64,000 nt of DNA from Hamadaea sp013361475 (GCF_040654195.1 NZ_JBFAHM010000021.1:1-64000); one strand, 5' to 3'; positions 16,799 to 25,619 are shown, counted from the first letter of the stretch. Numbers and translations: made by a program. The notes: a model not told the origin generated them from the sequence alone.

Positions 16799-17260
16799 GA
16801 ATCGCTTGCCCCCCATGCCCAGGGCCGGCTGCGACCGTCGCGAGGCGCGCAGGTCGGACGTCCCGGCCACACCGGTCTCGGACACCGGCTCGAGCGCCGC
16901 CCACTCCGCCGGCGCGTCCCGTCCGATCCACTGTAGAGCACGTTCGCCGTCTATCGCTGAGGCTGCGGTCGGTGAGCGGTGCCGCCGCGCGCGTCCGCGG
17001 CGGCACACCTCGCTGTGTCCGCGGCGGAACAGGCCCGGCAGACCGCGCCCTGGTCACCGTCGAATGACCAGATAGTTAGTACAGGTTCTCTCCTCTTCCG
17101 GCCGACCGAATCGAGAAATAAGCGCTACGGGTAGCGTCTTCCCAGAAAGTTAGCCATCGTTTACAGTGCCGTTGAGGCCGCAGAGCCCTCGACGGCACCT
17201 GAGGGGTACGCCGGCCGCACTCGACCGATCACCGCCCGGTCACGGTTGAAGGAGTACCCC
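16799..17260. other. Long intergenic region between the SARP and fadD genes
   Basis: 462 bp without a convincing gene. It contains a perfect 11-bp hairpin (16979-16989 with 16996-17006) on the SARP side, an A+T-richer stretch (17065-17165) likely to hold the fadD promoter, a 14-bp palindrome (17123-17136) and a 12-bp stem in the fadD leader (17166-17177 with 17187-17198, one wobble). Confidence 0.7.
17123..17136. promoter_or_regulatory. Palindrome upstream of fadD
   Basis: CGCTAC-GG-GTAGCG is a perfect 6-2-6 dyad 125 bp upstream of the fadD start, in the most A+T-rich part of the region. It is a candidate operator for one of the locus regulators. Confidence 0.45.
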
Positions 17261-19096
17261 ATGGACACTGCTGACACCCTTGCCGATCAGTGCGCCAAGA
17301 CGGCCGCCGATCTGACCATTCCCGCCCTCCTGCACCGCAACGCCACTGAGTTCGCCGACCTGCCGGCGCTGTCCACGCTCGATCGAGACGACACCCGCAC
17401 CTGGGCTCAGCTCCGCGACGAGGTCGCCGAGCTGGCCGGCGGGCTGGCCGAGATCGGGCTACAGCCCGGCAGCCACATGCTGATCATGATGTCGAGCCGC
17501 CCGGAACACTGGCTCATCGATCTCGCCGCCGTCCACCTGGGCGCGGTGCCCGCCACGGTCTACCCGACCCTGAGCACCGAACAGCTGCGCTACCTGGCGG
17601 TGCACTGCGGCGCACAGGTCCTCGTGCTCGAAGGCGCCACCGAGCTGGCCCGCTGGCAGCCCATCCTGCCGGACCTGCCCGCGCTGCGCCGGATCGTGGT
17701 GATCGACGAGACCGAACCCGATGACGCCACACAGACCGTGTCCCTGTCGAAGGTGCGCGCCCTCGGCCGGGAAGCCCACCAAGCCGACCCGGACGCCTTC
17801 GAACGACGCTGGCGGGAGATCCGTCCCGACCAGCCGGTGACGTTGCTGTACACCTCGGGGACGACGGGCGACCCGAAGGGCGTCGTCCTCAGCCACCACA
17901 ACGTCGTCTACCAAGCGGTGGTCCTCGAAGCCACCGTGACCGTCCCCAATCACGCGCCGACGGTGGCGTACCTGCCGTTGGCGCACATCGCCGAACGGAT
18001 GCTGGGCATCTACAACCCCATCTACCGCGCCGGTCACGTGACCATCTGCCCCGACGCCACCAAGCTCATCCCGGCACTACGCACGGTCGGACCCGCTTCG
18101 TTCTTCGGCGTACCGCGGATCTGGGAGAAGATGGCCGCCGGCGTACAGGCACAGGTAGCCGCCGCCGAGCCGGCCGTCCGAGAGGCCTTCACCGCCGCCA
18201 GCGCGGTGACGCTGGAGGCGTACGAGCTGCGCGCCGCAGGCAAGCCGGTGCCCGAGGACCTGGCCGCGCGCGTGGAGCAGGCCGAAGCCACGGTGCTGCG
18301 GCCGCTCCAGGCGATGCTGGGCCTGCAGAGCATGGTCTGGGCCGGCAGCGGCGCGGCCCCGATCCCGGTCGACGTCCTGCGGTTCCTGGCCGGGCTCGGC
18401 GTCGACGTGCTCGAAGTCTGGGGCATGACCGAGACCACCGGGACCGCCACCATCAACACCCCCGGACGCTTCCGCACCGGAACTGTCGGCCGGCCCAACC
18501 CCGGCATGGAGGTACGCCTCGCCGACGACGGCGAGATCCTCGTCCGCGGACCACTGGTCTGCGCCGGATATCTCCGTGCCGACGGCAGCGTGGAGCCGGT
18601 CACGGACGCGGACGGCTGGCTCGCCACCGGCGACGTCGGAGTCCTGGACGACGACGGATTCCTCACCATCACCGACCGCAAGAAGGAACTCATCATCACT
18701 TCGAGCGGCAAGAACATCTCACCGGCGCGGATCGAGGGGTTGCTGCGGGCCCATCCGCTCATCGGTCAGGCGGTCGCGATCGGCGACCGGCGGCCCTACG
18801 TCACCGCGCTGATCGTGCTGGACGACGAAGTGGCGCCGCTGTGGGCACGGTCGCAAGGCGTAGCCGACCCACGACTGCCGGGCCTGGCTGCCGACCCGGT
18901 GCTGCTGGCCGCGATCCAGGCGGCCGTCAACGCCGCCAACGCGCAGCTGTCCCGGCCGGAGCAGGTCAAGACGTTCCGCGTCCTGCCGTCGAGCTGGACG
19001 GCGGAGTCAGGTGAGCTGACGCCGACCCTGAAGCTGCGGCGTCGCGTCATCGTGGACCGCTACCGCGACAGCATCGACGCGCTCTACGACGCTTAG
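17261..19096 (+). CDS. fadD: Long-chain acyl-CoA ligase (FadD-type)
   Basis: 611 aa AMP-forming ligase that activates fatty or isoprenoid acids as CoA thioesters. Motifs: LLYTSGTTGDPKGVVLSHHN (residues about 194-213), VWGMTETTG, GWLATGDVG and DRKKELIITSSGKNISPARIE with the catalytic Lys of the C-terminal subdomain region. Length matches long-chain FadD15-like ligases. ATG at 17261 follows GAAGGAG at 7-nt spacing. It converges with the acyl-CoA dehydrogenase operon across a terminator, so it is a separate unit of the same catabolic locus. Confidence 0.92.
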   Translation: MDTADTLADQCAKTAADLTIPALLHRNATEFADLPALSTLDRDDTRTWAQLRDEVAELAGGLAEIGLQPGSHMLIMMSSRPEHWLIDLAAVHLGAVPATVYPTLSTEQLRYLAVHCGAQVLVLEGATELARWQPILPDLPALRRIVVIDETEPDDATQTVSLSKVRALGREAHQADPDAFERRWREIRPDQPVTLLYTSGTTGDPKGVVLSHHNVVYQAVVLEATVTVPNHAPTVAYLPLAHIAERMLGIYNPIYRAGHVTICPDATKLIPALRTVGPASFFGVPRIWEKMAAGVQAQVAAAEPAVREAFTAASAVTLEAYELRAAGKPVPEDLAARVEQAEATVLRPLQAMLGLQSMVWAGSGAAPIPVDVLRFLAGLGVDVLEVWGMTETTGTATINTPGRFRTGTVGRPNPGMEVRLADDGEILVRGPLVCAGYLRADGSVEPVTDADGWLATGDVGVLDDDGFLTITDRKKELIITSSGKNISPARIEGLLRAHPLIGQAVAIGDRRPYVTALIVLDDEVAPLWARSQGVADPRLPGLAADPVLLAAIQAAVNAANAQLSRPEQVKTFRVLPSSWTAESGELTPTLKLRRRVIVDRYRDSIDALYDA

Positions 19097-19138
19097 GTCC
19101 GGGCCGCCGGCCCCGACGAGGGCCGGAATGCCCGTCGG

Positions 19139-19187
19139 TGGAACGCCATGCACCCAACCCAGCAGCGGACGGGTGTATGGCGTTCCA
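19139..19187. terminator. Bidirectional terminator between fadD and the acyl-CoA dehydrogenase operon
   Basis: A 17-bp stem (19139-19155 with 19171-19187, one G-T wobble) and 15-nt loop stand between the convergent stops at 19096 and 19262. Confidence 0.88.
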
Positions 19188-19261
19188 GTCGCGCTGCCCC
19201 CCGACGCAACGGCAGACCGCGTGTGGGCGGCGAGGTCGGCGGACGCCCCTTCAGCGCGGGT

Positions 19262-20395
19262 TCAGAGGCCGAGCGATCGGCCGATCACTTCCTTCATGAT
19301 CTCGGTGGTACCGCCGTAGATCGTCTGGACGCGAGCGTCCAGGTACGCCTTGGCCACCGGGTACTCCCGCATGTAGCCGTAGCCGCCGTGCAGCTGGAGG
19401 CAGCGGTCCACGGTGCGCTGCTGCAGCTCGGTGCACCACCACTTCGCCATCGCCGCCGTCTCCGCGGTGAGCGTCGGCTCGACGAGGCACCGGTCGACGA
19501 AGACGCGGCCGAGGCGCAGTTCGGTGGCGAGTTCGGCCAGCACGAACCGGTTGTGCTGGAAGCTGCCGATCGGGCGGCCGAACGCCTGCCGCTGCTTGCA
19601 GTACGCCAAAGTCTGCTCGAACACCGTCTCCGCCCCGGCCAGGGCCGCGACGGCGATCGACAGCCGTTCGAAGGGAAGGTTGCGCATCAGGTACGCGAAA
19701 CCCTGGCCCTCCTCGCCGAGGAGGTTGGCTGCCGGGACGCGTACGCCGGAGAAGAACAGTTCGGCGGTGTCCTGCGCCTTCTGGCCGATCTTGTCGAGGT
19801 TGCGGCCCCGTTCGAAGCCGGGCATGTCCCGTTCGACGACCAGCAGGCTCATGCCCCGATGCCCGGCGGCCGGATCGGTACGCGCCACGACGATGACCAG
19901 ATCGGCCAGGATTCCGTTGCTGATGAACGTCTTCTGCCCGTTGAGCACATACTCGTCGCCGTCGCGTACCGCCGTGGTCGTGATGCCCTGCAGGTCGCTG
20001 CCCGCCCCGGGTTCGGACATCGCGATCGCGGTGATGATCTCGCCGGAGCAGAACCCGGGCAGCCACCGCTGCTTCTGCTCCTCGGTGGTCAGATCGGTGA
20101 GGTACGGCCCGATGATGTCGTTGTGCAGCCCGAAGGCGGGACCGCTGGCGCCCGCCCGGGCAAGTTCCTCGGTGAGCACGGCGTTGAAGCGCCGGTCGGC
20201 CACACCACCGCCGCCGTACTGCTCGTCGACGAAGAAGCCCAGGAGACCGGCGGCTCCGGCGGCCCGCCACACGCCGCGGTCGACGACGCCGTCGGCCTCC
20301 CAGCGGTCGTGGTGCGGGGCGATCTCCTTGTCGATGAAGGCGCGCACCAGTTCGGCGAACGCGCGGTGGTCGGCGGTGAGGATGTCTCGGTTCAT
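19262..20395 (-). CDS. Acyl-CoA dehydrogenase
   Basis: 377 aa flavoenzyme introducing the alpha-beta double bond in acyl-CoA. Visible: AMSEPGAGSDLQG (FAD-binding loop), NGQKTFISNG, AFGRPIGSFQHNRF and the C-terminal LHGGYGYMREYPVAKAYLDARVQTIYGGTTEIMKEVI. The start MNRDILTADHRAF at 20395 overlaps the upstream stop by 4 bp (ATGA). It is the last gene of a four-gene leftward operon: hydratase, racemase, LLM oxidoreductase, dehydrogenase. Confidence 0.93.
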   Translation of the reverse strand: MNRDILTADHRAFAELVRAFIDKEIAPHHDRWEADGVVDRGVWRAAGAAGLLGFFVDEQYGGGGVADRRFNAVLTEELARAGASGPAFGLHNDIIGPYLTDLTTEEQKQRWLPGFCSGEIITAIAMSEPGAGSDLQGITTTAVRDGDEYVLNGQKTFISNGILADLVIVVARTDPAAGHRGMSLLVVERDMPGFERGRNLDKIGQKAQDTAELFFSGVRVPAANLLGEEGQGFAYLMRNLPFERLSIAVAALAGAETVFEQTLAYCKQRQAFGRPIGSFQHNRFVLAELATELRLGRVFVDRCLVEPTLTAETAAMAKWWCTELQQRTVDRCLQLHGGYGYMREYPVAKAYLDARVQTIYGGTTEIMKEVIGRSLGL

Positions 20396-21420
20396 CGGGC
20401 CATGTCCTTCACTGCGGCGATGAGGCGCCGGGGATCGGAGCCCAGCGGCGTAACGTTGAGAATCGTGACTCCGGCGTCGCGATAGGCCTGTACGCGATCG
20501 CGTACGTAACTCTCGGGCCCGATCAGGCTGGTGCGTTCCAGCAGTTCGGCCGGCACTGCGGCGGCCGCCTCCGCCTTGCGGCCGGCCAGGTAGAGGTCTT
20601 GGATGCGATCCGCCTCGGCGGCGTACCCGTAGCGGCACAGCAGATCGTGGTAGAAGTTGCGGCCCTTGGCGCCCATGCCGCCGACGTACAGGGCGATCAG
20701 CGGGCGGGCGAGGTCGCGCAGGCCGGTCACGTCCGGGCCGATGGCCAGTGGACCGCCGGCCACGACCTCCAGCGGATCGAGATCGCCGGACCGCTTACGC
20801 CCGCCCGCCGCGAGCGCGGAACCCCAGATGTCGGCCGCGCGCTCGGGATCGTAGAGGAACGGCAGCCACCCGTCGGCCAGTTCTGCGGTCATCTGCACGT
20901 TCTTGTCGCCGAGGCTCGCGACGTAGATCGGGATGCGGTCGCGTACCGGATGGGTGAGGATCTTCAACGGCTTGCCCAGGCCGGTGCCCGCTCCCTCCGG
21001 CAGCGGCAGCTGGTAGACGCCGTCGTTGACCAGCGTTTCCCGCCGCCACACCTGCCGGCAGATCCGGATCACCTCACGGGTCCGGGCCAGCGGCCGGTCG
21101 TACGCCACACCGTGCCAGCCCTCGATCACCTGTGGCCCCGAGGCACCGATGCCGAGCAGGGCGCGGCCGCCCGACATCGCGTCCAGTCCGGCCGCGGTCT
21201 GGGCCAGCAGCGCCGGCGTACGCGAGTAGATCGGCAGGATGGCCGAACCGATCTGCATCCGGGTGGTCTTCGCGGCGAGGTAGCCCATGATGGTGGGCGC
21301 GTCGAAGCCGTAGGCCTCCGACACCCAGACCACGTCGAGACCGTCGTCTTCCCAGGCGGCCACGGCGTCCGCGCCGCTCCGGGGATCCGCGGCGTACGCC
21401 AGCGGTGTCGCGATTCGCAT
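20392..21420 (-). CDS. LLM-class (luciferase-like) flavin/F420-dependent oxidoreductase
   Basis: 342 aa TIM-barrel enzyme. MRIATPLAYAADP, VSEAYGFDAPTIMGYLAAKT, GSAILPIYSRTPALLAQTAAGLDAMSGGRALLGIGASGPQV are typical of the actinobacterial F420-type LLM family. The conserved GxSGPQV loop suggests F420 or FMN binding at the barrel mouth. The substrate is unknown; in this operon it could reduce or oxidise a branched or unsaturated acyl-CoA. Its start shares one base with the racemase stop (TGATG), indicating translational coupling. Confidence 0.9.
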   Translation of the reverse strand: MRIATPLAYAADPRSGADAVAAWEDDGLDVVWVSEAYGFDAPTIMGYLAAKTTRMQIGSAILPIYSRTPALLAQTAAGLDAMSGGRALLGIGASGPQVIEGWHGVAYDRPLARTREVIRICRQVWRRETLVNDGVYQLPLPEGAGTGLGKPLKILTHPVRDRIPIYVASLGDKNVQMTAELADGWLPFLYDPERAADIWGSALAAGGRKRSGDLDPLEVVAGGPLAIGPDVTGLRDLARPLIALYVGGMGAKGRNFYHDLLCRYGYAAEADRIQDLYLAGRKAEAAAAVPAELLERTSLIGPESYVRDRVQAYRDAGVTILNVTPLGSDPRRLIAAVKDMAR

Positions 21421-22577
21421 CAGTGCGCTCCTCCTGTCTGGCTGACCGCGCCGGTGTCCAGCCAGCGCCCAAGATGTGTTCCGAGTCCCCACTCGGTGAG
21501 GACGTTCTCGGTGTCCGTCCCCGGAATCGGCGGCCGGCCCCCGATCTCCCCCGGGGTCTGCGACAGGCGCGGTGCGACCGCGGGCTGCCGTACGCCGAAC
21601 TGCTCCTCGAACGTCGAACGGGCCACCAGATGCGGATGACGTGGCGCCTCGGTGAGCGACAGCACCGGTGCCACACAGGCGTCGGTGCCCTCGAACACCT
21701 TGCTCCATTCGTCGCGGGTGCGTCCGGCGAAGACCTCGGTGAACCGCGTACGCAGCACCGGCCATCCGGCGACGTCGTGCTGGGCCGGCAACTCCTCCTC
21801 GGTCAGGCCGAGCAGCCGCAGCAGTTCGGCGTAGAACTGCGGTTCCAGTGCGCCCACCGCCATGTGCCCGCCGTCGGCGGTGGCGTACACGTCGTAGAAG
21901 GGCGCCCCGCCGTCGAGCAGGTTGCGGCCCCGGTCGGGCCGCCATGCGCCGGCGGCGAGCAGACCGGAGAAGAGGGTGGTGAGGTGGGCGGCGCCGTCGA
22001 CGATCGCGGCGTCGACGACCTGCCCGCGCCCGGTGGACTTGGCCACGTGCAGTGCGGCCAGGCAGCCGACGACGAGATAGAGCGCACCGCCGCCGAAGTC
22101 GCCGACGAGGTTGAGCGGGATCTGCGGCGGCCCGCCCGGACGGCCGATCGGATGCAAAGCTCCGGCGACGGCGATGTAGCCGATGTCGTGACCGGCGGCG
22201 CGGGCCAGCGGCCCATCCTGGCCCCAGCCGGTCATCCGGCCGTAGACCAGGCCGGGGTTGCGCTGCAACGCCGCCTCCGGCCCGATGCCCAGCCGTTCGG
22301 CGACGCCGGGACGCCAGCCTTCGATGAGGATCGCGGCCTGTTCGGCCAGTGCGAGGACCACCTCGGCGCCCTCGGGATGCTTGAGATCCACGACGACCGA
22401 CCGCTTGCCCCGGTTGAGCAGATCCATGCTGGGATCGGCGGCTGCCAGCGCGCCCGGTTCCGGCCGGTCCACCCGCACGACGTCGGCCCCGAGATCGGCC
22501 AGCAGCATCGTCGCGAACGGGGCCGGGCCGATCCCCGCCAGCTCCACCACGCGGACGCCGGTCAGTGGGCCGCTCAT
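21420..22577 (-). CDS. mcr: Alpha-methylacyl-CoA racemase (CaiB/BaiF family)
   Basis: 385 aa. The start GVRVVELAGIGPAPFATMLLADLGADVVRVDRP and the catalytic trio match Mycobacterium MCR: His in GHDIGY, Asp in VGDFGGGALYL, Glu in ALEPQFYAEL (the H126/D156/E241 equivalents of the studied enzyme). It epimerises (R)/(S)-2-methylacyl-CoA, which is needed because acyl-CoA dehydrogenases accept only one isomer of methyl-branched acyl chains. It overlaps the hydratase gene by 4 bp and the LLM gene by one base. Its presence argues that the operon consumes methyl-branched substrates such as isoprenoids or sterol side chains. Confidence 0.9.
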   Translation of the reverse strand: MSGPLTGVRVVELAGIGPAPFATMLLADLGADVVRVDRPEPGALAAADPSMDLLNRGKRSVVVDLKHPEGAEVVLALAEQAAILIEGWRPGVAERLGIGPEAALQRNPGLVYGRMTGWGQDGPLARAAGHDIGYIAVAGALHPIGRPGGPPQIPLNLVGDFGGGALYLVVGCLAALHVAKSTGRGQVVDAAIVDGAAHLTTLFSGLLAAGAWRPDRGRNLLDGGAPFYDVYATADGGHMAVGALEPQFYAELLRLLGLTEEELPAQHDVAGWPVLRTRFTEVFAGRTRDEWSKVFEGTDACVAPVLSLTEAPRHPHLVARSTFEEQFGVRQPAVAPRLSQTPGEIGGRPPIPGTDTENVLTEWGLGTHLGRWLDTGAVSQTGGAH

Positions 22578-23395
22578 GCGCCGGACCGGGCCGCGAACCG
22601 AGGCGTACGCCGTTCAGCGATACTGGCGACGGCCTCACTGAAGTCGGCTCCGGCCAAAGATGCCGCCATGAGCCGCGTGGCCTCGGCGGCCGCGTCGGCG
22701 ACCCCGGTCTCCAGGCCGGACCACACCTGCCGCCGGATCACCGCCATGGACCCGGGCGAGCAGTACGCGGCCAGGTCGGCGGCGTACGCTTGCGCCTCGG
22801 CCAGCACTTCGTCGCGGGGGAGCACTCGTTGCACCAGTCCGATCCGCAGCGCCTCCGCCGCATCGATCTTGCGACCGGACAGCAGCAGATCCAAGGCGTT
22901 GCCGACGCCGATCAGGCGGGGCAGCAGCCAAGCACTGGCGTACTCGGCGATGAGGCCGAGCCGGCTGAACGAGGTCGACAGGCGCGCCTCTGCGGCCAGG
23001 AACCGGATGTCGGCGTACAAGGCGTGGACCAGACCGAGGCCTGCTGCGCCGCCGTTGACCGCGGCGACGATCGGCGTGCCCAGCGTCAACGGCAGCTGCG
23101 GCTCGAAGCCGAACTCGTCCACGAGCTGGTCACGGTGACGCGCGTCGAGCAACCCTTGCAGCGCCGCCGGGTCGGCGCCCGCACAGAACCAGTCGCCGGA
23201 GCCGGTGACCACGATCGCGCGTACCTGCGGATCGGCGTCGGCGGCGACCAGGGCGGCGTAGTAGTCGCGGAACATGTCCAGCGTCATGGCGTTACGCCGG
23301 TCGGGCCGGTCGAACCAGATTGTGCGGACCCCGGCGCTGGTGGCGGCTCGCAGGCCGCTCCCCGCCGGTTCCACCACAGGCATGGGCGAGCTCAT
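22574..23395 (-). CDS. Enoyl-CoA hydratase/isomerase family protein
   Basis: 273 aa crotonase-fold enzyme. Oxyanion-hole segments are RRNAMTLDM (first) and NGGAAGLGLVHALYADIRF (second), and ARLSTSFSRLGLIAEYASAWLLPRLIG is the typical helix-loop before the active site. Glu at LIAEYAS is the candidate catalytic acid. ATG at 23395 has AAGGA eight bases upstream. It heads the leftward operon and lies 43 bp from the divergent GntR gene, so the 12-bp motif between them probably controls it. Confidence 0.9.
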   Translation of the reverse strand: MSSPMPVVEPAGSGLRAATSAGVRTIWFDRPDRRNAMTLDMFRDYYAALVAADADPQVRAIVVTGSGDWFCAGADPAALQGLLDARHRDQLVDEFGFEPQLPLTLGTPIVAAVNGGAAGLGLVHALYADIRFLAAEARLSTSFSRLGLIAEYASAWLLPRLIGVGNALDLLLSGRKIDAAEALRIGLVQRVLPRDEVLAEAQAYAADLAAYCSPGSMAVIRRQVWSGLETGVADAAAEATRLMAASLAGADFSEAVASIAERRTPRFAARSGA

Positions 23396-23415
23396 CGGCG
23401 CATCCTTACGACATT

Positions 23416-23427
23416 TGACATTTGATA
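23416..23427. promoter_or_regulatory. Candidate GntR operator, copy 1
   Basis: TGACATTTGATA lies in the 43-bp gap between the hydratase operon and the GntR gene. CATTTGA is duplicated just before it (23412-23418 and 23419-23425). The same 12 bases occur in the second divergent promoter of the locus, at 25608-25619. Confidence 0.65.
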
Positions 23428-23438
23428 CCCTTGGTCCC

Positions 23439-24131
23439 GTGGCCGAGCGGGGCAAGACCCAAGACGTTTCCTATCCGCAGCTGTCGGAGACCGTGGCGAG
23501 CCTGCTGCGCGACCGGATCATGTCGGGCCAGCTGCGCCCCGGCGAACGGATCCGGCTCGAAGAGGTCGCCCAGGAGACCGGGCTGAGCATCACCCCCGTA
23601 CGCGAGGCTCTGCTCATGCTGCGCGCCGAGGACATGGTCGAGCTGCAACCCCGCCGGGGCCACGTCGTCGCGCCCCTGTCCCGGCAGGACATCCTGGACG
23701 TGTTCGGCCTGCAGGGCGACATCGCCGGCGAGCTGGCCGCCCGGGTCGCCGTCACCATCACCACCGAGCAGCTCGACGACCTGCGACAGCAGCACGAGCG
23801 GCTGCGCCGGGCCGCACAGGCCCGGCAGACCAGCCGGGTCGAGCAGCTGGAGTTCGAGTTCCACCGCAGCATCAACCGCCTGGCTGGCGCACGCAAGTTG
23901 TCGTGGCTGCTGCGCACGGTCACCCGCTACACCCCGTCGCGCTTCTACGCGTCCAATCCGGAATGGCGCGCGGCCATGGTCGCCGATCATGAGGCGCTGC
24001 TGAGCGCGCTCGAAGCCCACGATCCGGCGACCGCCCGGCCGGCGATGGCCCGCCACTTCACCGACGGCGCGGAGCGGTTGGTCAAGCATCTCGACGGTCT
24101 GGGGATGTGGACCGGCCATGACGCCACCTGA
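23439..24131 (+). CDS. GntR/FadR-family transcriptional regulator
   Basis: 230 aa. The winged helix (SETVASLLRDRIMSGQLRPGERIRLEEVAQETGLSITPVREALLML, residues about 12-57) is followed by an all-helical FCD/FadR C-terminal ligand domain (to about 215, FHRSINRLAGARKLSWLLR). GTG at 23439 begins just after the operator-like motif. FCD regulators usually sense organic acids or acyl-CoA. Its position between two divergent sets, both preceded by TGACATTTGATA, makes it the likely repressor of the hydratase operon, the aldehyde dehydrogenase and the acyl-CoA dehydrogenase at 25671. Its 3' end overlaps the aldehyde dehydrogenase gene by 50 bp on the opposite strand. Confidence 0.92.
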   Translation: MAERGKTQDVSYPQLSETVASLLRDRIMSGQLRPGERIRLEEVAQETGLSITPVREALLMLRAEDMVELQPRRGHVVAPLSRQDILDVFGLQGDIAGELAARVAVTITTEQLDDLRQQHERLRRAAQARQTSRVEQLEFEFHRSINRLAGARKLSWLLRTVTRYTPSRFYASNPEWRAAMVADHEALLSALEAHDPATARPAMARHFTDGAERLVKHLDGLGMWTGHDAT

Positions 24132-25596
24132 ACATCGCCAGCGAGACGCGCATCGCCGAAGCGGCCGGCTGTAGCGTCATCAGGTCGATCGGCGCCCGGA
24201 ACCGCTGCCAGGTCACCGACATCGGCCGGCTGAACTCCCGCAGACCGTCGGCGCCGTGGACCCGGCCGAAGCCGGAGTCGCCGACGCCGCCGAAGGGAAG
24301 CGACGGCACACCGGCGTACCCGAGGACTGAATTGACCGAGACCGCGCCGGCCCGCAGGCGGCCGGCGAGCGCGAGCCCACGACGGCGGCTGCGCGTGAAG
24401 ATCGAGCCGGACAGCCCGTAGGCGGTCGCGTTCGTCCGGCGCAGCGCCTCCTCGGCGTCGGGCACCGCGTTGACGACGAGCAGCGGGCCGAACGTCTCGT
24501 CGGTGACCGCGGCGCTGTCCTCGGGGACACCGGTCAGCAGGACCGGTTCGACGAACGGTGGCCGCACCGAACTCGCGTCGCCGACCACGGGCCGCGCGCC
24601 GCGGTCGATCGCGTCGGTGATGTGGCTCAGCACGATGCCGGGCTGCACCGGGGTGGTCATCGGCCCGTAGGGCGCATCCGGCTCCGCACCCGGGCGCACC
24701 GGCCGCACCAGGTCCGCCAGCTTGGCCAGGAACGGCTCGTAGACGGCCTGCTCGACGTAGACACGCTCGACTCCGGCACACGTCTGCCCCGCATTGCCCA
24801 GACCGCCGAATGCCGCTGCCTGAGCGGCCGCGTCCAGGTCGGCGTCGGCCGTGACGATCAGCGCGTCCTTGCCCCCGCCTTCGATGACGACCGGGGTCAG
24901 CCGCTCTGCGCATGCGGCCATCACCGCGCGCGCGGTCGCCGCCGATCCGGTGAACGCGAGCTTGTCGACCGCGGCCCGGCACAACGCGGCCCCGGTCGTG
25001 CCGTCACCGGTGACGACCTGCAGGACCGGTCGTCCGGGCAGCAGCTCGTCCCAGCGCTGCGCCAGCCACACGCCGACGCCCGGAGTGAACTCGCTCGGCT
25101 TGAACACCACGGCGTTGCCTGCGGCCAGTGCGTGTGAGACCGCCCCCATCGGCGTGTAAACGGGGTAGTTCCACGGCCCGATCACCCCGACGACGCCATA
25201 AGGCACATAGGTCACCGAACTGGCCTGGTTGAAGGCCAGCATGCCGGAGGAGACCGACCGTCGCTTCAGGACACGGTGGGCATGCCGCGCGGCCCAGTCC
25301 AGGTGCTCGACGGCCAGCATCACCTCCAGCTGCGCGCCGGCCACCGACTTGCCGGTCTCACTCCGGATCAGCTCCGCCAGTTCGTCGATCCGGCTCGCGA
25401 TCGACGACTTGTACGCGAGAAGGTGCCGCCGCCGCTGCCGGGCCGGCAGGCCCGCCCACCAGCCGGCGGCGTCGCGGGCTCGCTGGACGGCGGCGGCTAC
25501 GGCGGCCTCGTCGGCGATGTCGTAGTCGGCGCGGGACTCTCCGGTTATCGGGTCCACGACGTGGAGCCGACGAGGGTGCTCAACGAGGGACGTCAT
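24082..25596 (-). CDS. Aldehyde dehydrogenase (NAD(P)+-dependent)
   Basis: 504 aa. IGPWNYPVYTPMGAVSHALAAGN, FTGSAATARAVM (cofactor fold), EGGGKDALIV (catalytic Glu) and NAGQTCAGVERVYV (catalytic Cys) are all present. The C-terminal FGGVGDSGFGRVHGADGLREFSR matches the SSDH/fatty-aldehyde type. ATG at 25596 has AGGAGG upstream. A 40-residue C-terminal extension after the usual end could anchor it to the membrane. It would oxidise the aldehyde ends produced by a rubber oxygenase to acids. It runs 50 bp into the convergent GntR gene. Confidence 0.93.
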   Translation of the reverse strand: MTSLVEHPRRLHVVDPITGESRADYDIADEAAVAAAVQRARDAAGWWAGLPARQRRRHLLAYKSSIASRIDELAELIRSETGKSVAGAQLEVMLAVEHLDWAARHAHRVLKRRSVSSGMLAFNQASSVTYVPYGVVGVIGPWNYPVYTPMGAVSHALAAGNAVVFKPSEFTPGVGVWLAQRWDELLPGRPVLQVVTGDGTTGAALCRAAVDKLAFTGSAATARAVMAACAERLTPVVIEGGGKDALIVTADADLDAAAQAAAFGGLGNAGQTCAGVERVYVEQAVYEPFLAKLADLVRPVRPGAEPDAPYGPMTTPVQPGIVLSHITDAIDRGARPVVGDASSVRPPFVEPVLLTGVPEDSAAVTDETFGPLLVVNAVPDAEEALRRTNATAYGLSGSIFTRSRRRGLALAGRLRAGAVSVNSVLGYAGVPSLPFGGVGDSGFGRVHGADGLREFSRPMSVTWQRFRAPIDLMTLQPAASAMRVSLAMFRWRHGRSTSPDRRDA

Positions 25597-25607
25597 CCCC
25601 GGCCTCC

Positions 25608-25619
25608 TGACATTTGATA
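25608..25619. promoter_or_regulatory. Candidate GntR operator, copy 2
   Basis: TGACATTTGATA recurs here, extended by TTCGATA, between the divergent aldehyde dehydrogenase (start 25596) and acyl-CoA dehydrogenase (start 25671). It matches the motif in the GntR promoter over all 12 bases, in an A+T-rich patch within otherwise very GC-rich DNA. Confidence 0.65.

Noticed and set aside
16799..17008. Longer N-terminus for the SARP
   Set aside because: The added residues are unconserved and Arg/Ala-rich, and the winged-helix domain starts at the 16798 ATG with a strong ribosome site.
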